64,000 bases of DNA, taken from Lantana camara. Lineage: Eukaryota > Streptophyta > Magnoliopsida > Lamiales > Verbenaceae. The notes under the pieces are model-generated. The model did no database searches and was not told the DNA's origin. It was given only the letters and a program-made list of their open reading frames with translations. Of the stretch, positions 44,152 through 55,165 are shown in pieces (positions within the stretch are counted from its first letter, which is position 1; every line of letters begins with the position of its first letter). The stretch covers positions 34,009,001-34,073,000 of the forward strand of contig CM074855.1 in NCBI GenBank assembly GCA_037501455.1, read 5' to 3'. The position numbers and the translations under genes are program-made.

Positions 44152-47100
44152 GTGTAATCTCGGGACAAAATGCAATGCTCATCGCACAATTGATCACATA
44201 ATTCAAAATATAGACGTTTTAATTGTGAAAATATGAACATCTTTTAAATCTATAAATACTTTTTTTTTTTTAATAAAATTAGTTGCTATTATCTTATTTC
44301 TTAAGAGCGAGACCTTCCAGTAGGTGGTCCCACATAATTTCATCCTCCGCATATCTTGGCCAGGTTTGGTAACAATAGAATTGAGTTAAAACTAATTATA
44401 AGTACTGTCGTGTATATATTTCGAAAAGAATAACAAGAATAATAAAGGATATATTTACGAGCGAGGCTTAAACGTTTTGGACTAAAAAGCGAACTAAGAT
44501 AGCAACTTGGTAAAGTGTTAGGTCAACTTTGTAAAATAAGTACACTATCCAAATTTAAAGTATTTCTGAAAAATAATACGTAGTTATGTTAGGTACAGAG
44601 TTGTATTTATGGTGGAAGGGTAAGATAGACTGTGGGTGAGTGACTGTGTAGTGCTCCATGTTTTTTTATCCTATCCTATTGATGATCAATCAATCAGATG
44701 GTCCATATTTCACTCTTTGGTATCGTTAGAATATCAATCAGTGGGCTACACACACTGTCCGTACCGACCGGACATCCCTAAACTCGGTTTTACCCGAAAA
44801 TTAGTTTCAAATGTTTTAAGCAGTTATTATAGAGCGAGATTTCTATAAATATTATTTTGTGGTGTGGTATTGAATTGAACATTGTATTTGATATTTTTCA
44901 TGTGAAAAATTTTAAAAAAAAGTGTATCGTGATAACAGTATCGTATTGTGTTTTTGTAATTGTGTCTACATTCGTGCATCATATTTATGCAACAAAGAAA
45001 GGGGTTTAATTATGATTTTTTTTTAATTTTGTATTTTTTCTTAATTATATACACGTACGTTACGTGTATTGTTAGATGATTGAGATTATGAGAGAAAAAT
45101 AATTATAATATAAGGTACAAAATTAAAAGATTCTCTCTCATTGCTCAATCAACTATGAATATATTTGATGTACGTGAATGAGAAAACATAACACAAAATA
45201 CAAAATTAAAATAGGAAATCAAATATAGACAGAAAGGGAAGAGTGTGGTGGTTTTAATTTTTCCAATAGTAACTTACCAAATTTGAATGCCTGTAACGTG
45301 CACTACATGTTAGACTTCTTAATTAAACTCTAATTGCTCGTGCCTAAAATTAGGTGTTCAGTTACAGTCATTTCGAATTTATAGTGTTAATTCTTGAGTA
45401 TGTTTGAGGATAGAGCTTTGAGGATCTGTCTCCGTTAGGATGAACCTGAGGATTAGAAGAGTTACGATAACTTAGGGTTTTGTCTCAATTGTTCAAGTCA
45501 GGTTTGGTTTTGTTTCAATTGTTCAAGTCAGTAAACCTTATGAGAAGATTTAGGTGAGTTAAAGAGGAGTGTAATTAATGTGGTAGGAGAGAATGTTTTA
45601 CCAAATTGAATAAATATTGGAGTATTTATAGGAGAATACTTAGAAGTATCTTCAAGTAATTCATGCCACCAAAAGTGTGTTTGACGAAGTCAGCCCTAAG
45701 ATTGTAACCCAATGGATACCATCTTAAAGGACGACATTTGCCCTATTAAGGTGATTAGGTGATAATAGAGACATATCCATGGATTATTATGGCTTTGAGT
45801 AGCATTTAATACTTATGACAATTGCACGATTGAAATGTTTTCTTAATTCTCAAAGTGTCTTCTCAATTACTAGAAAGTTTGTATTGTAAAGATTTATCAA
45901 TCTACAATATAAAGAGAACACGTTTGTAAATTTATCTGAAAGTTGAACATAACACATTGATACTTGAAGTAAAAATCGAATTTAAAATTAGAGATTAATT
46001 ACAAAGCGGGAAAATACTAAGTTCATGTTGAGGGAACCTAGTGTCTTAATGTGCATGGTGAGAAGGGTAAAAATCGTTATATGTCATCTCGACCTCTTTG
46101 CTTCGTCATGGTTTGACAAGCCTTTTGAGTGTTTATTGCATATTATTGCATTTTCATCAAATGCATGGTAAGATAACGAAGATTGAAATTACATATTCCA
46201 GGTATGTCGGCATATATATACTATGAATCGGATATTATATGTCGATCTGCACCTTAATCTCTTCAAGAAAGATAGAAAGCAGTGGAATTCTAGACAATTG
46301 ATCACTTAACTAGGGATCGGCCGTTTCCAGTTTGATGATCCCTTGGGCATAGACCTCATCCCGATCCACAACCTCTTTGAGATTACTTTGACCACAAGAC
46401 ATGCTGGTTTAATTATCAAGAATCAAGACGCGACTGCTGGTTTAAGACCCCTAGATCCATTTCTAATTTTATTAATAACTATATATGAGCATGTGTATGC
46501 GCATTTTTTGAACAGCTTCGATTAGTGTTTTATTTACATATAAGCTCCACTTATATAAATAGACAATCTAAATTAAAAGAAAAAAATAATTATGATATGC
46601 AAAAAAATTTAAGACTTTTCTATTAATGTGGGTTACTTCTTTATACACGTGGTGCATGTATATGAGTAAAATAAGAATGAAACACATATCCAAAGCCTCG
46701 ATTATATTTCATTAGTAATAGTTAACATAAATGTTTCCATTATGCATTGTACAAGGAATAAATGACGGGGCACCATGTCACTATTGCGTGGTTAGAAAAT
46801 TAATTATATGATCGTAACTATAAGATCCAAGAAGGTATAAATATAGTACGCAGCAACCATTATACTACAATCACTTGGAAAGTTAAATATATATTGATGT
46901 GCTTGGTACTTGTCACCTGGAACAGTTTTATATTATCGTTTGTCGTAGACAAGGTATTGAACCAAATTCCTCTACAGAATAAACTACTCCAGACAAGTTA
47001 TGGTTCAAATTTAATCGCTTGGTTACAAGATTATACATTTCTGTTACTGTAATATAGTAACATGACATGTCATATACATTTCTAGCTAAATTCTCGAGTT

Positions 47101-47811
47101 AGAACTCGATTCACCACTCAAAAATTTATATTCGTGAAAAACTGCTCGACCTACAAGTTCGGCTGTCCAAAGGAAGCAAATGTAAGCTAGAAACTGACAT
47201 AAGACAAGATTTGGTAAACCTAGGATTGACACTTCATCGATTAAATTAGTGTCTCGTGTATATAAGAGGTATTTAATTTGAGTTGAAAGGTATATTGAAT
47301 ATGTGTACGGTGTACCTATCGGCGTTAATGAAAGGGTGTTTAAACCTTGACGGTTGGGCTGGTGGCGCACGACGGTCAGGGCACACTTAATGCAAATTGA
47401 TTATGTTTCCGGCGTATTTAATGTTTTCGGTAGCCGAGTGAGGCCCACTTCCGTATCGCGTATCAAGAGTATGGAAGACTGTATCGAGCGTCTTATATTG
47501 TTCAACCTTGAGCCAGGGGCAAATTGTAGGTCAAGGCTCGCCTACACGTATTCAGATAACAGCTTTCCCAAGACTGGAAGGTGCTTGTGTCAATCGGCAG
47601 GTATTATTATATTGTGAAAAATAAAATTTGAAACTCAATAAATTTTATTATGGTATTAATATTCCGAACTCTCTCTCTCATTCATATAAGTATGATAATT
47701 ATTGAAAGGATGCTGCTGGAATCCCCTCCTGACGATCGCAAAGAGGCAATATTTCTTCCAGGTATTAAACTTCAATTCATATGTATATGTCATGCACAAC
47801 ATTATTAATAT
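44152..47811. other. Intergenic DNA, no recognisable gene
   Basis: About 3.7 kb. I see a short imperfect direct repeat (GTTTTGTnTCAATTGTTCAAGTCAG twice, about 45477-45530), a TATA-like GAGTATTTATAGG near 45611 and a few 60-90 codon ORFs (46343-46525, 47086-47617) without motifs. Part of 45360-45960 may be retrotransposon LTR debris, but no termini were found. Confidence 0.45.
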
Positions 47812-47820
47812 TTGTATAAT

Positions 47821-49801
47821 AGGGTTAATTACATTTAGACCCCATGAGAGTATTAAAAATTACAACTTATACCCTCTTAGTCAAATAATTACACTTACAC
47901 CCATTCACTAAATTATTAATTACGAAATACACCCACTAACTAAGATTTCGTCCAATTTTGGATGACATCATTAAAAATTGAACCTGAATTTTCTTTTTTA
48001 CCCTTTTGTTTTTTGTAGCAATTTTATATTCATAGAATGCCCTCATTGTATTTATATTGATATTAAATACTGATATTGAGTTCTAAATGTAATTAATTAA
48101 ATTATTTATTTAGACATCACATAGTTTTTTTTTTTAAAGAAAAAAGTGTAAAAATAGGATAAATTTTATTTTTAAATAGAATTTTATCCATTTTCATTTA
48201 ATTTTTTTTAAAAAAGGATTTTATCCACTTAGTCATATATTTATTTGTTTTTATTGGATGTGGTTTTATCGATCCTTTTATTAAAGCACACAAATATTAA
48301 ATTTCTAAATATATTGTCCATGAACTAATTATTCACAAATTAATATTAAATTAAAATTAAAATTCATTAAATATTAGCAACAGTTCTTGATTGGCTAATT
48401 CCATTGAATTTGTTTTCATTTTCACTCCGTCCTCCACACCAACTCAGCAGGCCACTACCAGTCTATGTTGCACCGATATGAACACGGCGATAAGAATTTT
48501 TTCAAAATTTTAGGACAGGACACGGCTATAGTTTATATAGATAAATATATTTTATATATAAATAAAAATATTTTTTTTATTTATATAGAAATAAAAATAT
48601 TTTATAAGTATAATCTATGTATCATAAAATATTTATAAAAATATATAATATTAAAAACTAAAATAAGTTTTGTAATTTCAATTTTCTTTCCAAAAAATTC
48701 AAAAAATATAAAAAAAAAGTATAAAAAAATGATCAAATTTGCCGAGCCATGTCGGACATTCCACCTCGCCGTGTCCCAATTTTTTTATTTTTTTATTATC
48801 GGACACTCCTTCAGCCGTGTCTGACACGTGTCCGAGCCGTATCCGAACCGTGTCCGACACGTGTCGGACACTGCACGGACAGATTTTTAGGCGTGTCCGT
48901 GCTTTCCTGCTACCAGTCCACCATTGCCAGATTTTATGTATCCAACTCAGCCGTGCACCACCGGTCCACTACCGTATAAACCATATTCCATCTATACATA
49001 GATGATAGAAGATCAAACAGAAGATGTGAAATATATCTTTGGAACTAGAATTATTCACCAAATCCTTCATTGCACACCAATTCAAAGTTGAAGCATCATT
49101 TACTTCGACAGACAAAACTTTTACCATAGAATATCATTAAATTTAGGTCTTGAATTATCAAAACTCACTAACTCAAATCAGGTATAACATACACTAAAAA
49201 GGTTGTAATGAACCACAGATCTTGAACACGAGATGCAAATTTTCTTGTCCAGTACATTGATGCTGCGTCAGATAAAGGGAAGGGTGCTTCCACCACCACG
49301 CAGCCACCTTCGTCGCTTCACCACCTTCACGCAACCACCTACATAGATCTGAGATTGATCTGGGAGAAGAGACGGAGAAAGTAACGGCGGCAATGGTGAC
49401 TGGCAGATCTGAGAGATCTAAGATGGATGTGGGAGAAAGTGGTGGAGGCCGGAGGGGCAGGGGTGCCAGCAGAGCTTAAGATGCGGCATTTCTGCAACAA
49501 ATGTGGGAGAGAAGATGTTGTGAGATGGATTTGGGAAAAAAAAGAAGGTAAGAGGATGGGCGAAATAGTCATTAGCTAAATAATTATTTTTATATTAATT
49601 TTAATTAGTTATTGATAGAGGGTATAATAGGTAATTCATATATTTCTGGAATATTCTTTTAAGTTTTAGACGGAGCTTTACTCTGTTGGGTGTGTTTTGT
49701 AATTAATAATTTAGTGAATGGGTGTAAGTATAATTATTTGACTAAGAGGATGCAAGTTGTAATTTTTAATACTTCCATGGGGTCCAAATATAATTAACCC
49801 T
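47821..49801. mobile_element. Mutator-like element, 1981 bp, possible gene capture
   Basis: The ends AGGGTTAATTACATTTAGAC and its inverted right copy give TIRs of about 140 bp. The flanking 9-bp duplication is TTGTATAAT at 47812-47820 and 49802-49810, both exact. There is no transposase. The interior is mixed: AT-rich stretches, segments with CGGACAC/GTGTCCG motifs (48770-48900, including a perfect 22-bp palindrome at 48850-48871) and a GC-richer block at 49260-49560. The GC-richer block could be a captured gene fragment in the manner of Pack-MULEs; no parent gene is recognised. Confidence 0.92.
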
Positions 49802-49810
49802 TTGTATAAT

Positions 49811-52495
49811 TAATAATTTCTCACGGGCCAATCTGAATAATTTTGAATAATATTCTGGAGAAAAGATAAGAATCCACACAAAATTTATTACAAAGAAGAC
49901 AACAATCACATGTCCTATAATAGACGTATTTCAACACATGTCACACATACATACGTTTCAATCGGATAATGACTGCATACTCAAATGGAAGAGAGATTGA
50001 ATGACAAACTCATTTAAAAGTTTAACCCGAGAAAGAAAACCGATAGAAAAGAGCATTATTAAATATTTAAGTATTTTAATACGTCTCATTCTGTGTTGAT
50101 CGATTTTTTATAAAAAGAAGTATTACTAAACATTTAAAAAAAAAAGTACTACTAAATATTTAAATATTTCAATACACTTCGTTCCTGTGTATAGTTAGAG
50201 AAAAATATTATTAAATATTTCAATATTTCAATACTATGTATATGTGTATGAAAAGGAGTACCATAAAATATTTAAATATCTCACCACGCCCTATCATGTA
50301 TAATTGAATTTTTTAGTCAGACCTTGCAAGTAAATAGAAAAATTCTTTTAAAACAAATGGATAACAGTAAAATTTTCGATCACGACACGATCTGATCTGC
50401 ACCCTTGATTTAAATCATATCTGAATGACTAATTCAACTATAAAAGCTTAAGTTGATAATGAATTATCCTGAAATATATAAACATATAAACAAGGAGAGA
50501 GATAGAGAGTGATGGATAAACTAAATTGTTCATCAAATTTATTTATTTCCCTGTCCTTTCAATTACTTCAAATTATTGAGCGAATCAAGGCTGCTGCTTT
50601 TCAACTACTTAACCAATTTCATGAGCATGTTGTTGCGATTGACATTTCAGAATAGTTTTCAAGAAAACGATCATGCACCAACTCTTCCATAAATCCTTTG
50701 TTATCATCTATAATGCACGAATATAAATATGACGATACTAACACAACACGACATGGATATAACAATACAAATTTTTTCTTAAATTTTTCGCATAAGAGTA
50801 TCGGACACGAGTATTTTATATAACACGACAAAACAAAATGATATTTATAAAGGTATGTGGACATCTTAAATTATCATCACATGCTCTCTAACCTTTCATT
50901 ATTATTACACAATTAATATATTTGTTCTAATCTTTAACTTCATCTGCTTGGTTTATTTTGTGATGATAGGGAATATATTTGTCATTAATCAAAAATCCTT
51001 GTCATGATTGGTGGATTCACATGCATTACACTATAACAACTTCATGTCATCCTTGCCTAATGTGACGTGCATGTGCTGGCCTCTAACGTATGGAAAAAAT
51101 GCCTCATTTTGTTTTCTATGTAGCTTTTTTAGTTCCTGGATTGTAAGTTGATGTTTGTGTTATGGTACTTAATTACAAGGATATCGTGTACTTTATCAAG
51201 ACTCGACGCGTTAATTAGAATTAAATTTACACATACAATATGATATGAGTATAATAATATAATTTGTTTTTAAAATCTTTCACATAACAAATTAATTAAA
51301 TGCTACGATAGAATATGGCATAATATTTAGAGAAGTGGTTGGATTGAACCCAACTACTAATATAAACAAGTATTGTATTATTTAATACTATTATATTAAA
51401 CGAGACATTTATTCAGTGTCTTGGACTTCTTTTTTATTTATTTTTTAATACAAATTTTACTCACATACTTTACTAGTTTTCTGCTCACTTGGAGTGCTCC
51501 CTGTTAATTAAACTCTCAATTTTTTTATTTATTTTTTCTTCACTCCCACGACGTGTCTTAACTCTTTCTTTTTTCATAACCTCACTTGAATATTTTTCTA
51601 TTACATTTTTCTTGTTTTTCTCAATATTTTAAATATTAAAGATAATTGTAAATTAAATACTAATATAAAAATTTTAATTCATTATATATTTAAACAATAA
51701 TAATTTCTTCTATTTAAACATGTTCGAGTGTGTAGGATTACTAACACCTGTTATTTTGTTGATTATTTTTTTTTAACTTATACACCAATTAAATGTAAAA
51801 TACTTTTTTCTTGTTAAGTTTGTATGACCGAATCAGATTTATTCCTTATCCACTTTTTAATGGCGTCTCTTTTTAATAATTAATTGTTTGGATCATTTAT
51901 TATGGAAATTGGTCGTCTTTGAAGTAAGTCCAAATTTAATTTTCAACTGATATGTTAAAATCAAGTGTCAACACTCTGCAAAATGGGTCCCAATCAATTT
52001 GGAATAATTAGTACAAAATAAGAAAGAGGTTGCTCTCAATTGAGAACAATTTATGTAAACTCAAATTGTACATGAAAAACTGTGTAAAAAGAAAGTCAAC
52101 TAAAATAATGAAAAATATAATTTACTATAATTTAGTTAGATTTCGATGTGACATGTCACACATTATTTCCCGTACGATATAGTAGTTTATTTGCAATTTT
52201 ATAGTAATAATTTTTAGGAGACTTTTTAATTCTAGTATACTTTTCAAACACATTTGTAAAACAAGTGTACTTTTTTAATATAGTGTAAAATTGGTATAAG
52301 GAGGTTTTGAAAACGTCTTCAAAATTTCATGACACGGTTGATATTTTTTACAAATCAATACAATAATTTTCCTAATATTATAAATTCTCCCCCAACATTT
52401 ATATTCCTTAAAAAGAATTTTTACTAAATTTAAAAATTAAATGAAATATATAAATAAACATTTTTGAGAATATAAAAAAAAAATAATTTATTGTA
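49811..52495. other. AT-rich intergenic DNA with degenerate repeats
   Basis: It contains four or five diverged short units built on TATTAAATATTTnAATATTTnAATAC (50040-50310) and two copies of the dispersed ~150-bp repeat (about 50716-50866 and 51222-51345). No gene is recognised. The left edge of the viral insertion lies somewhere before 52496 and I could not locate it. Confidence 0.5.
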
Positions 52496-52765
52496 ATGGA
52501 CAAAACGTCAATATACTCCCTGTATAGATGGTATCAGAGCCTAGAAGATGATGTATTTTGGAATAAAAAATATAAAATGTTAATAAAGATAATTATAAAT
52601 ACTATGCATAAACTATTTGAAATAGGAACTATTATATGGTATCAAATTCTAGATGAAGATAAAAGATTAAATGATATAGAAGAAGAATTAAACTATCTAG
52701 ATATCGACGGATATTATACAGATATATCCTATGATGATACAGATTGGCAATATCCTTCACCTTAA
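52496..52765 (+). CDS. Viral ORF 1, contains the primer-binding site
   Basis: An 89-residue ORF of unknown function that begins 33 bases before the PBS. The PBS bases encode part of the RWYQSLE stretch (residues 12-18). It is rich in Ile, Lys, Asp and Tyr, has an acidic C terminus (residues 60-85), and shows no membrane segment. Its stop is one base from the start of the next ORF, as in compact caulimovirid genomes. Some caulimovirids are known to place the PBS inside the first ORF. I do not recognise a domain. Confidence 0.65.
   Translation: MDKTSIYSLYRWYQSLEDDVFWNKKYKMLIKIIINTMHKLFEIGTIIWYQILDEDKRLNDIEEELNYLDIDGYYTDISYDDTDWQYPSP
52529..52541 (+). other. Viral primer-binding site (tRNA-iMet), genome origin
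   Basis: TGGTATCAGAGCC is the conserved caulimovirid minus-strand priming site and by convention position 1 of the circular genome. No LTR end precedes it, unlike the three retrotransposon PBS copies in the window. Confidence 0.9.
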
Positions 52766-52766
52766 A

Positions 52767-52934
52767 ATGAGAATATTAAATAGACATGAGTTAGCTAATT
52801 TATATAATTTTTATAATGATATGCTAAAATATTTTCGTAAAATGAATAAATTAAATCCATGCAATTATTATAAAAAGAAGATAAAAAAGTTTAAAAGAAA
52901 AAGAAACTTTTACTCAAACCTTCTTTCTATATGA
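52767..52934 (+). CDS. Viral ORF 2, small basic protein
   Basis: A 55-residue ORF if the ATG at 52767 is used; that start is one base after the stop of ORF 1 and is preferred over the in-frame ATG at 52731 inside ORF 1. Lys/Arg-rich in its second half (KKKIKKFKRKR). Ends in TGA overlapping the next ATG (ATGA at 52931). Function unknown. Confidence 0.5.
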   Translation: MRILNRHELANLYNFYNDMLKYFRKMNKLNPCNYYKKKIKKFKRKRNFYSNLLSI

Positions 52935-53149
52935 ATCGCTACTGGAAAAGCTGGATAAAAAATATAAATAAGATTCTAGAATTAGAAACTAAAATGGATA
53001 AATTAAATGAAGAAATTAAAAATTCAGATGACAAAGAATATTGTATTAAAAATAAAAATGAAATTAAAAAGTTACAAAATTTACTTAAAAAAGAAAAGAT
53101 AAAAGCTTTGCTAAATAGAACAAAAGCACGAAAAGTATGGAAACTTTAG
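52931..53149 (+). CDS. Viral ORF 3, small coiled-coil protein
   Basis: A 72-residue ORF joined to ORF 2 by an ATGA overlap. It is almost entirely Lys/Glu/Leu/Ile/Asn with heptad-like spacing (residues 12-62), suggesting a helical coiled coil. It overlaps the start of ORF 4 at 53137 by 13 bases in another frame. Function unknown; similar small proteins in other caulimovirids are transmission or virion-associated factors, but homology cannot be claimed. Confidence 0.5.
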   Translation: MNRYWKSWIKNINKILELETKMDKLNEEIKNSDDKEYCIKNKNEIKKLQNLLKKEKIKALLNRTKARKVWKL

Positions 53150-53202
53150 GTGTTAATCTTCAGTCTATAATAGAATCTGTCAATAGAATTAAAGAAGACA
53201 TA
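53137..53202 (+). pseudogene. Viral ORF 4, 5' part (before the CACTA insertion)
   Basis: Twenty-two codons from the ATG at 53137, ending exactly at the CACTA terminus (the final ATA codon is the target duplication). The remainder lies at 59148-59501 in the same reading frame once the transposon and one target copy are ignored. Confidence 0.75.
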
Positions 53203-54691
53203 CACTACCAAAAAAAAAAACGGGATTAGTGACCGATTTTCAGTGACCGACCGATCGGTCACTGATCAGTGACCGATCAGTGACCGATCAATGACCGATG
53301 TTACAAACATATAGTAATTAGTGACCGATTAGTGACTGCACAAATTTCAGTGACAAATCGGTCACTAACCGGTCATTGATTTAATGACCCAAATTTTATC
53401 GGTCACTAATCGGTCATTGATTTTGTGACCCCAAATTTAGTCGGTCACTAATCGGTCACTGATTCTGTGACTGATTACCATCGGTCATAGATCGGTCACA
53501 AATTGTGCGATTATGGTGTATTGCGGTCACTGATTTTGTGACTGATATTCTATCGGTCACTAATCGGTCACTGATTTTGTAATTCATTTTTAGTGGTCAC
53601 TAATCGGTCACATATTGTGTGACCCAAACCCGAATCTTTTAGTGATTTTGTGACCCAAATCCTAATCGGTCACTGATATTGTGACTGATTTTTATCGGTC
53701 ACAGACCGGTCACTGATTCTTTAATTTTGGTATACGGCGGTCACTAATCGGTCACTAATTTTATAGCTGAAAATTAAATCAGTCACTAATCGGTCACTAA
53801 TGAAATTTTCATGATATTTTAGTTATTTCCAAAAAATATATATAAAAATATAAATAAGTCAAATTTGAATTTATTAATACTTTTATTTTTTAATATTAGT
53901 GAAAAAGTTTTAAAATATCTAAAAACTATTTAATGAAATTATTTTAGTAAAAGAATTTAATGCTTGAGTGCCTAAATCATGGTATGAAATTTTAATTTAT
54001 CAGCTATCTATTAGACAAGAGAGTCCCACAAAACTTAACATCAATTTAAAATAATTAAGTCTTTCAAGCAAAAATTTAGAATAATTAAGCCACTAACCCG
54101 TGCATTACCTATTCTTAATTCACGGACCAAGATAAATTAGTTTAGGGCATCCACACTAAGATTAATTAATTTGTCACTTTGAGAATCGAGTGTCGGGTTG
54201 CTTACCTCACTCAACGACTTATGTTATCTAGGAAGAAAGTATAAATTTGATCATTAATTATTTAATCACATCTATACCAAACATTGACTTTTCTTGTTCT
54301 TTGAACAAAATTAAATTTGATCATTGACTATTTAAATATATTTCGAAGTATCCATTAAATTAAAATGATCCAACTAAAATTGATTCAAAATGCATACTTT
54401 TAAAGTATCAACATTATATGCTTTATTATTTAATGAACATACATAATTAACTAATATTTAAAGAGCACTGCTTTTGTTTATACAATATTTACATATATAT
54501 AAATTTAAAATTAGTATATATCCAAATTAATTAAAAGAAAAAAAATTGAACATACATAATTAACTAATTTTTAAAGAATACCCTTTTTATTTTATACAAT
54601 ATTTACATATATACAGTGTAATTAACTAATTTACATATATATTTTAAATTTAAAAATCGACTTAATTTGGTTAGATTAGCTTATAAAAGAT

Positions 54692-55165
54692 ATTTTGAAT
54701 TATTCATTGAATGCAAATGATCCACTAAGAATTGATTCGAAGTTCATAATTTAGAAGAATGTTAGAATCGATTTGTGAATTAGATCTAGTCTCAAAATTT
54801 TATTAAATTTAATTTGAAACTCGACTTAACTTTGTTAGGTCAATTTAAAAAACTATGTTTTGAATTATTCATTAAATCAAAGTGATCCACCTAGAATTGA
54901 TTCGAAGTTCATAATTTAGAAGAATGTTAGAATCGATTTGAGAACTAGATCTAGTTTCAAAATTTTATTAAATTTAATTTGAAACTCGACTTAACTTTGT
55001 TAGGTTAATTTAAAAAGCTATGTTTTGAATTATTCATTAAAGCAAAGTGATCCACCTAGAATTGATTCGAAGTTCATAATTTAGAAGAATGTTAGAATCG
55101 ATTCGCGAATTAGATCAAGTTCCAAAATTTTATTAAATTTAATTTGAAACTCGACTAAAACTTAT
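54692..55165. repeat. ~165-bp tandem repeat, about three copies, in the CACTA element
   Basis: TTTTGAATTATTCATT starts units at 54692, 54858 and 55023 (spacings 166 and 165). Shared landmarks are GATTCGAAGTTCATAATTTAG and AATTTAATTTGAAACTCGAC. The last two units are most alike. A partial unit precedes them near 54640, and a looser ~120-bp duplication occurs at 54430-54625. Confidence 0.9.

Noticed and set aside
45360..45960. Possible solo LTR
   Set aside because: TATA-like and repeat features are present, but no terminal TG..CA pair with a target duplication could be found.
46343..46525. 60-codon ORF considered as a gene fragment
   Set aside because: No recognisable motif, splice context or homologous neighbour.
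48739..49005. 88-codon ORF with Ser/Thr/Cys-rich product
   Set aside because: Lies over CGGACAC repeat motifs within the Mutator-like element; overlapping frames are equally open.
53220..53810. Dense short repeats considered as a CRISPR array or satellite
   Set aside because: Motifs occur in both orientations with variable spacing and lie at CACTA ends; they are subterminal transposon repeats.
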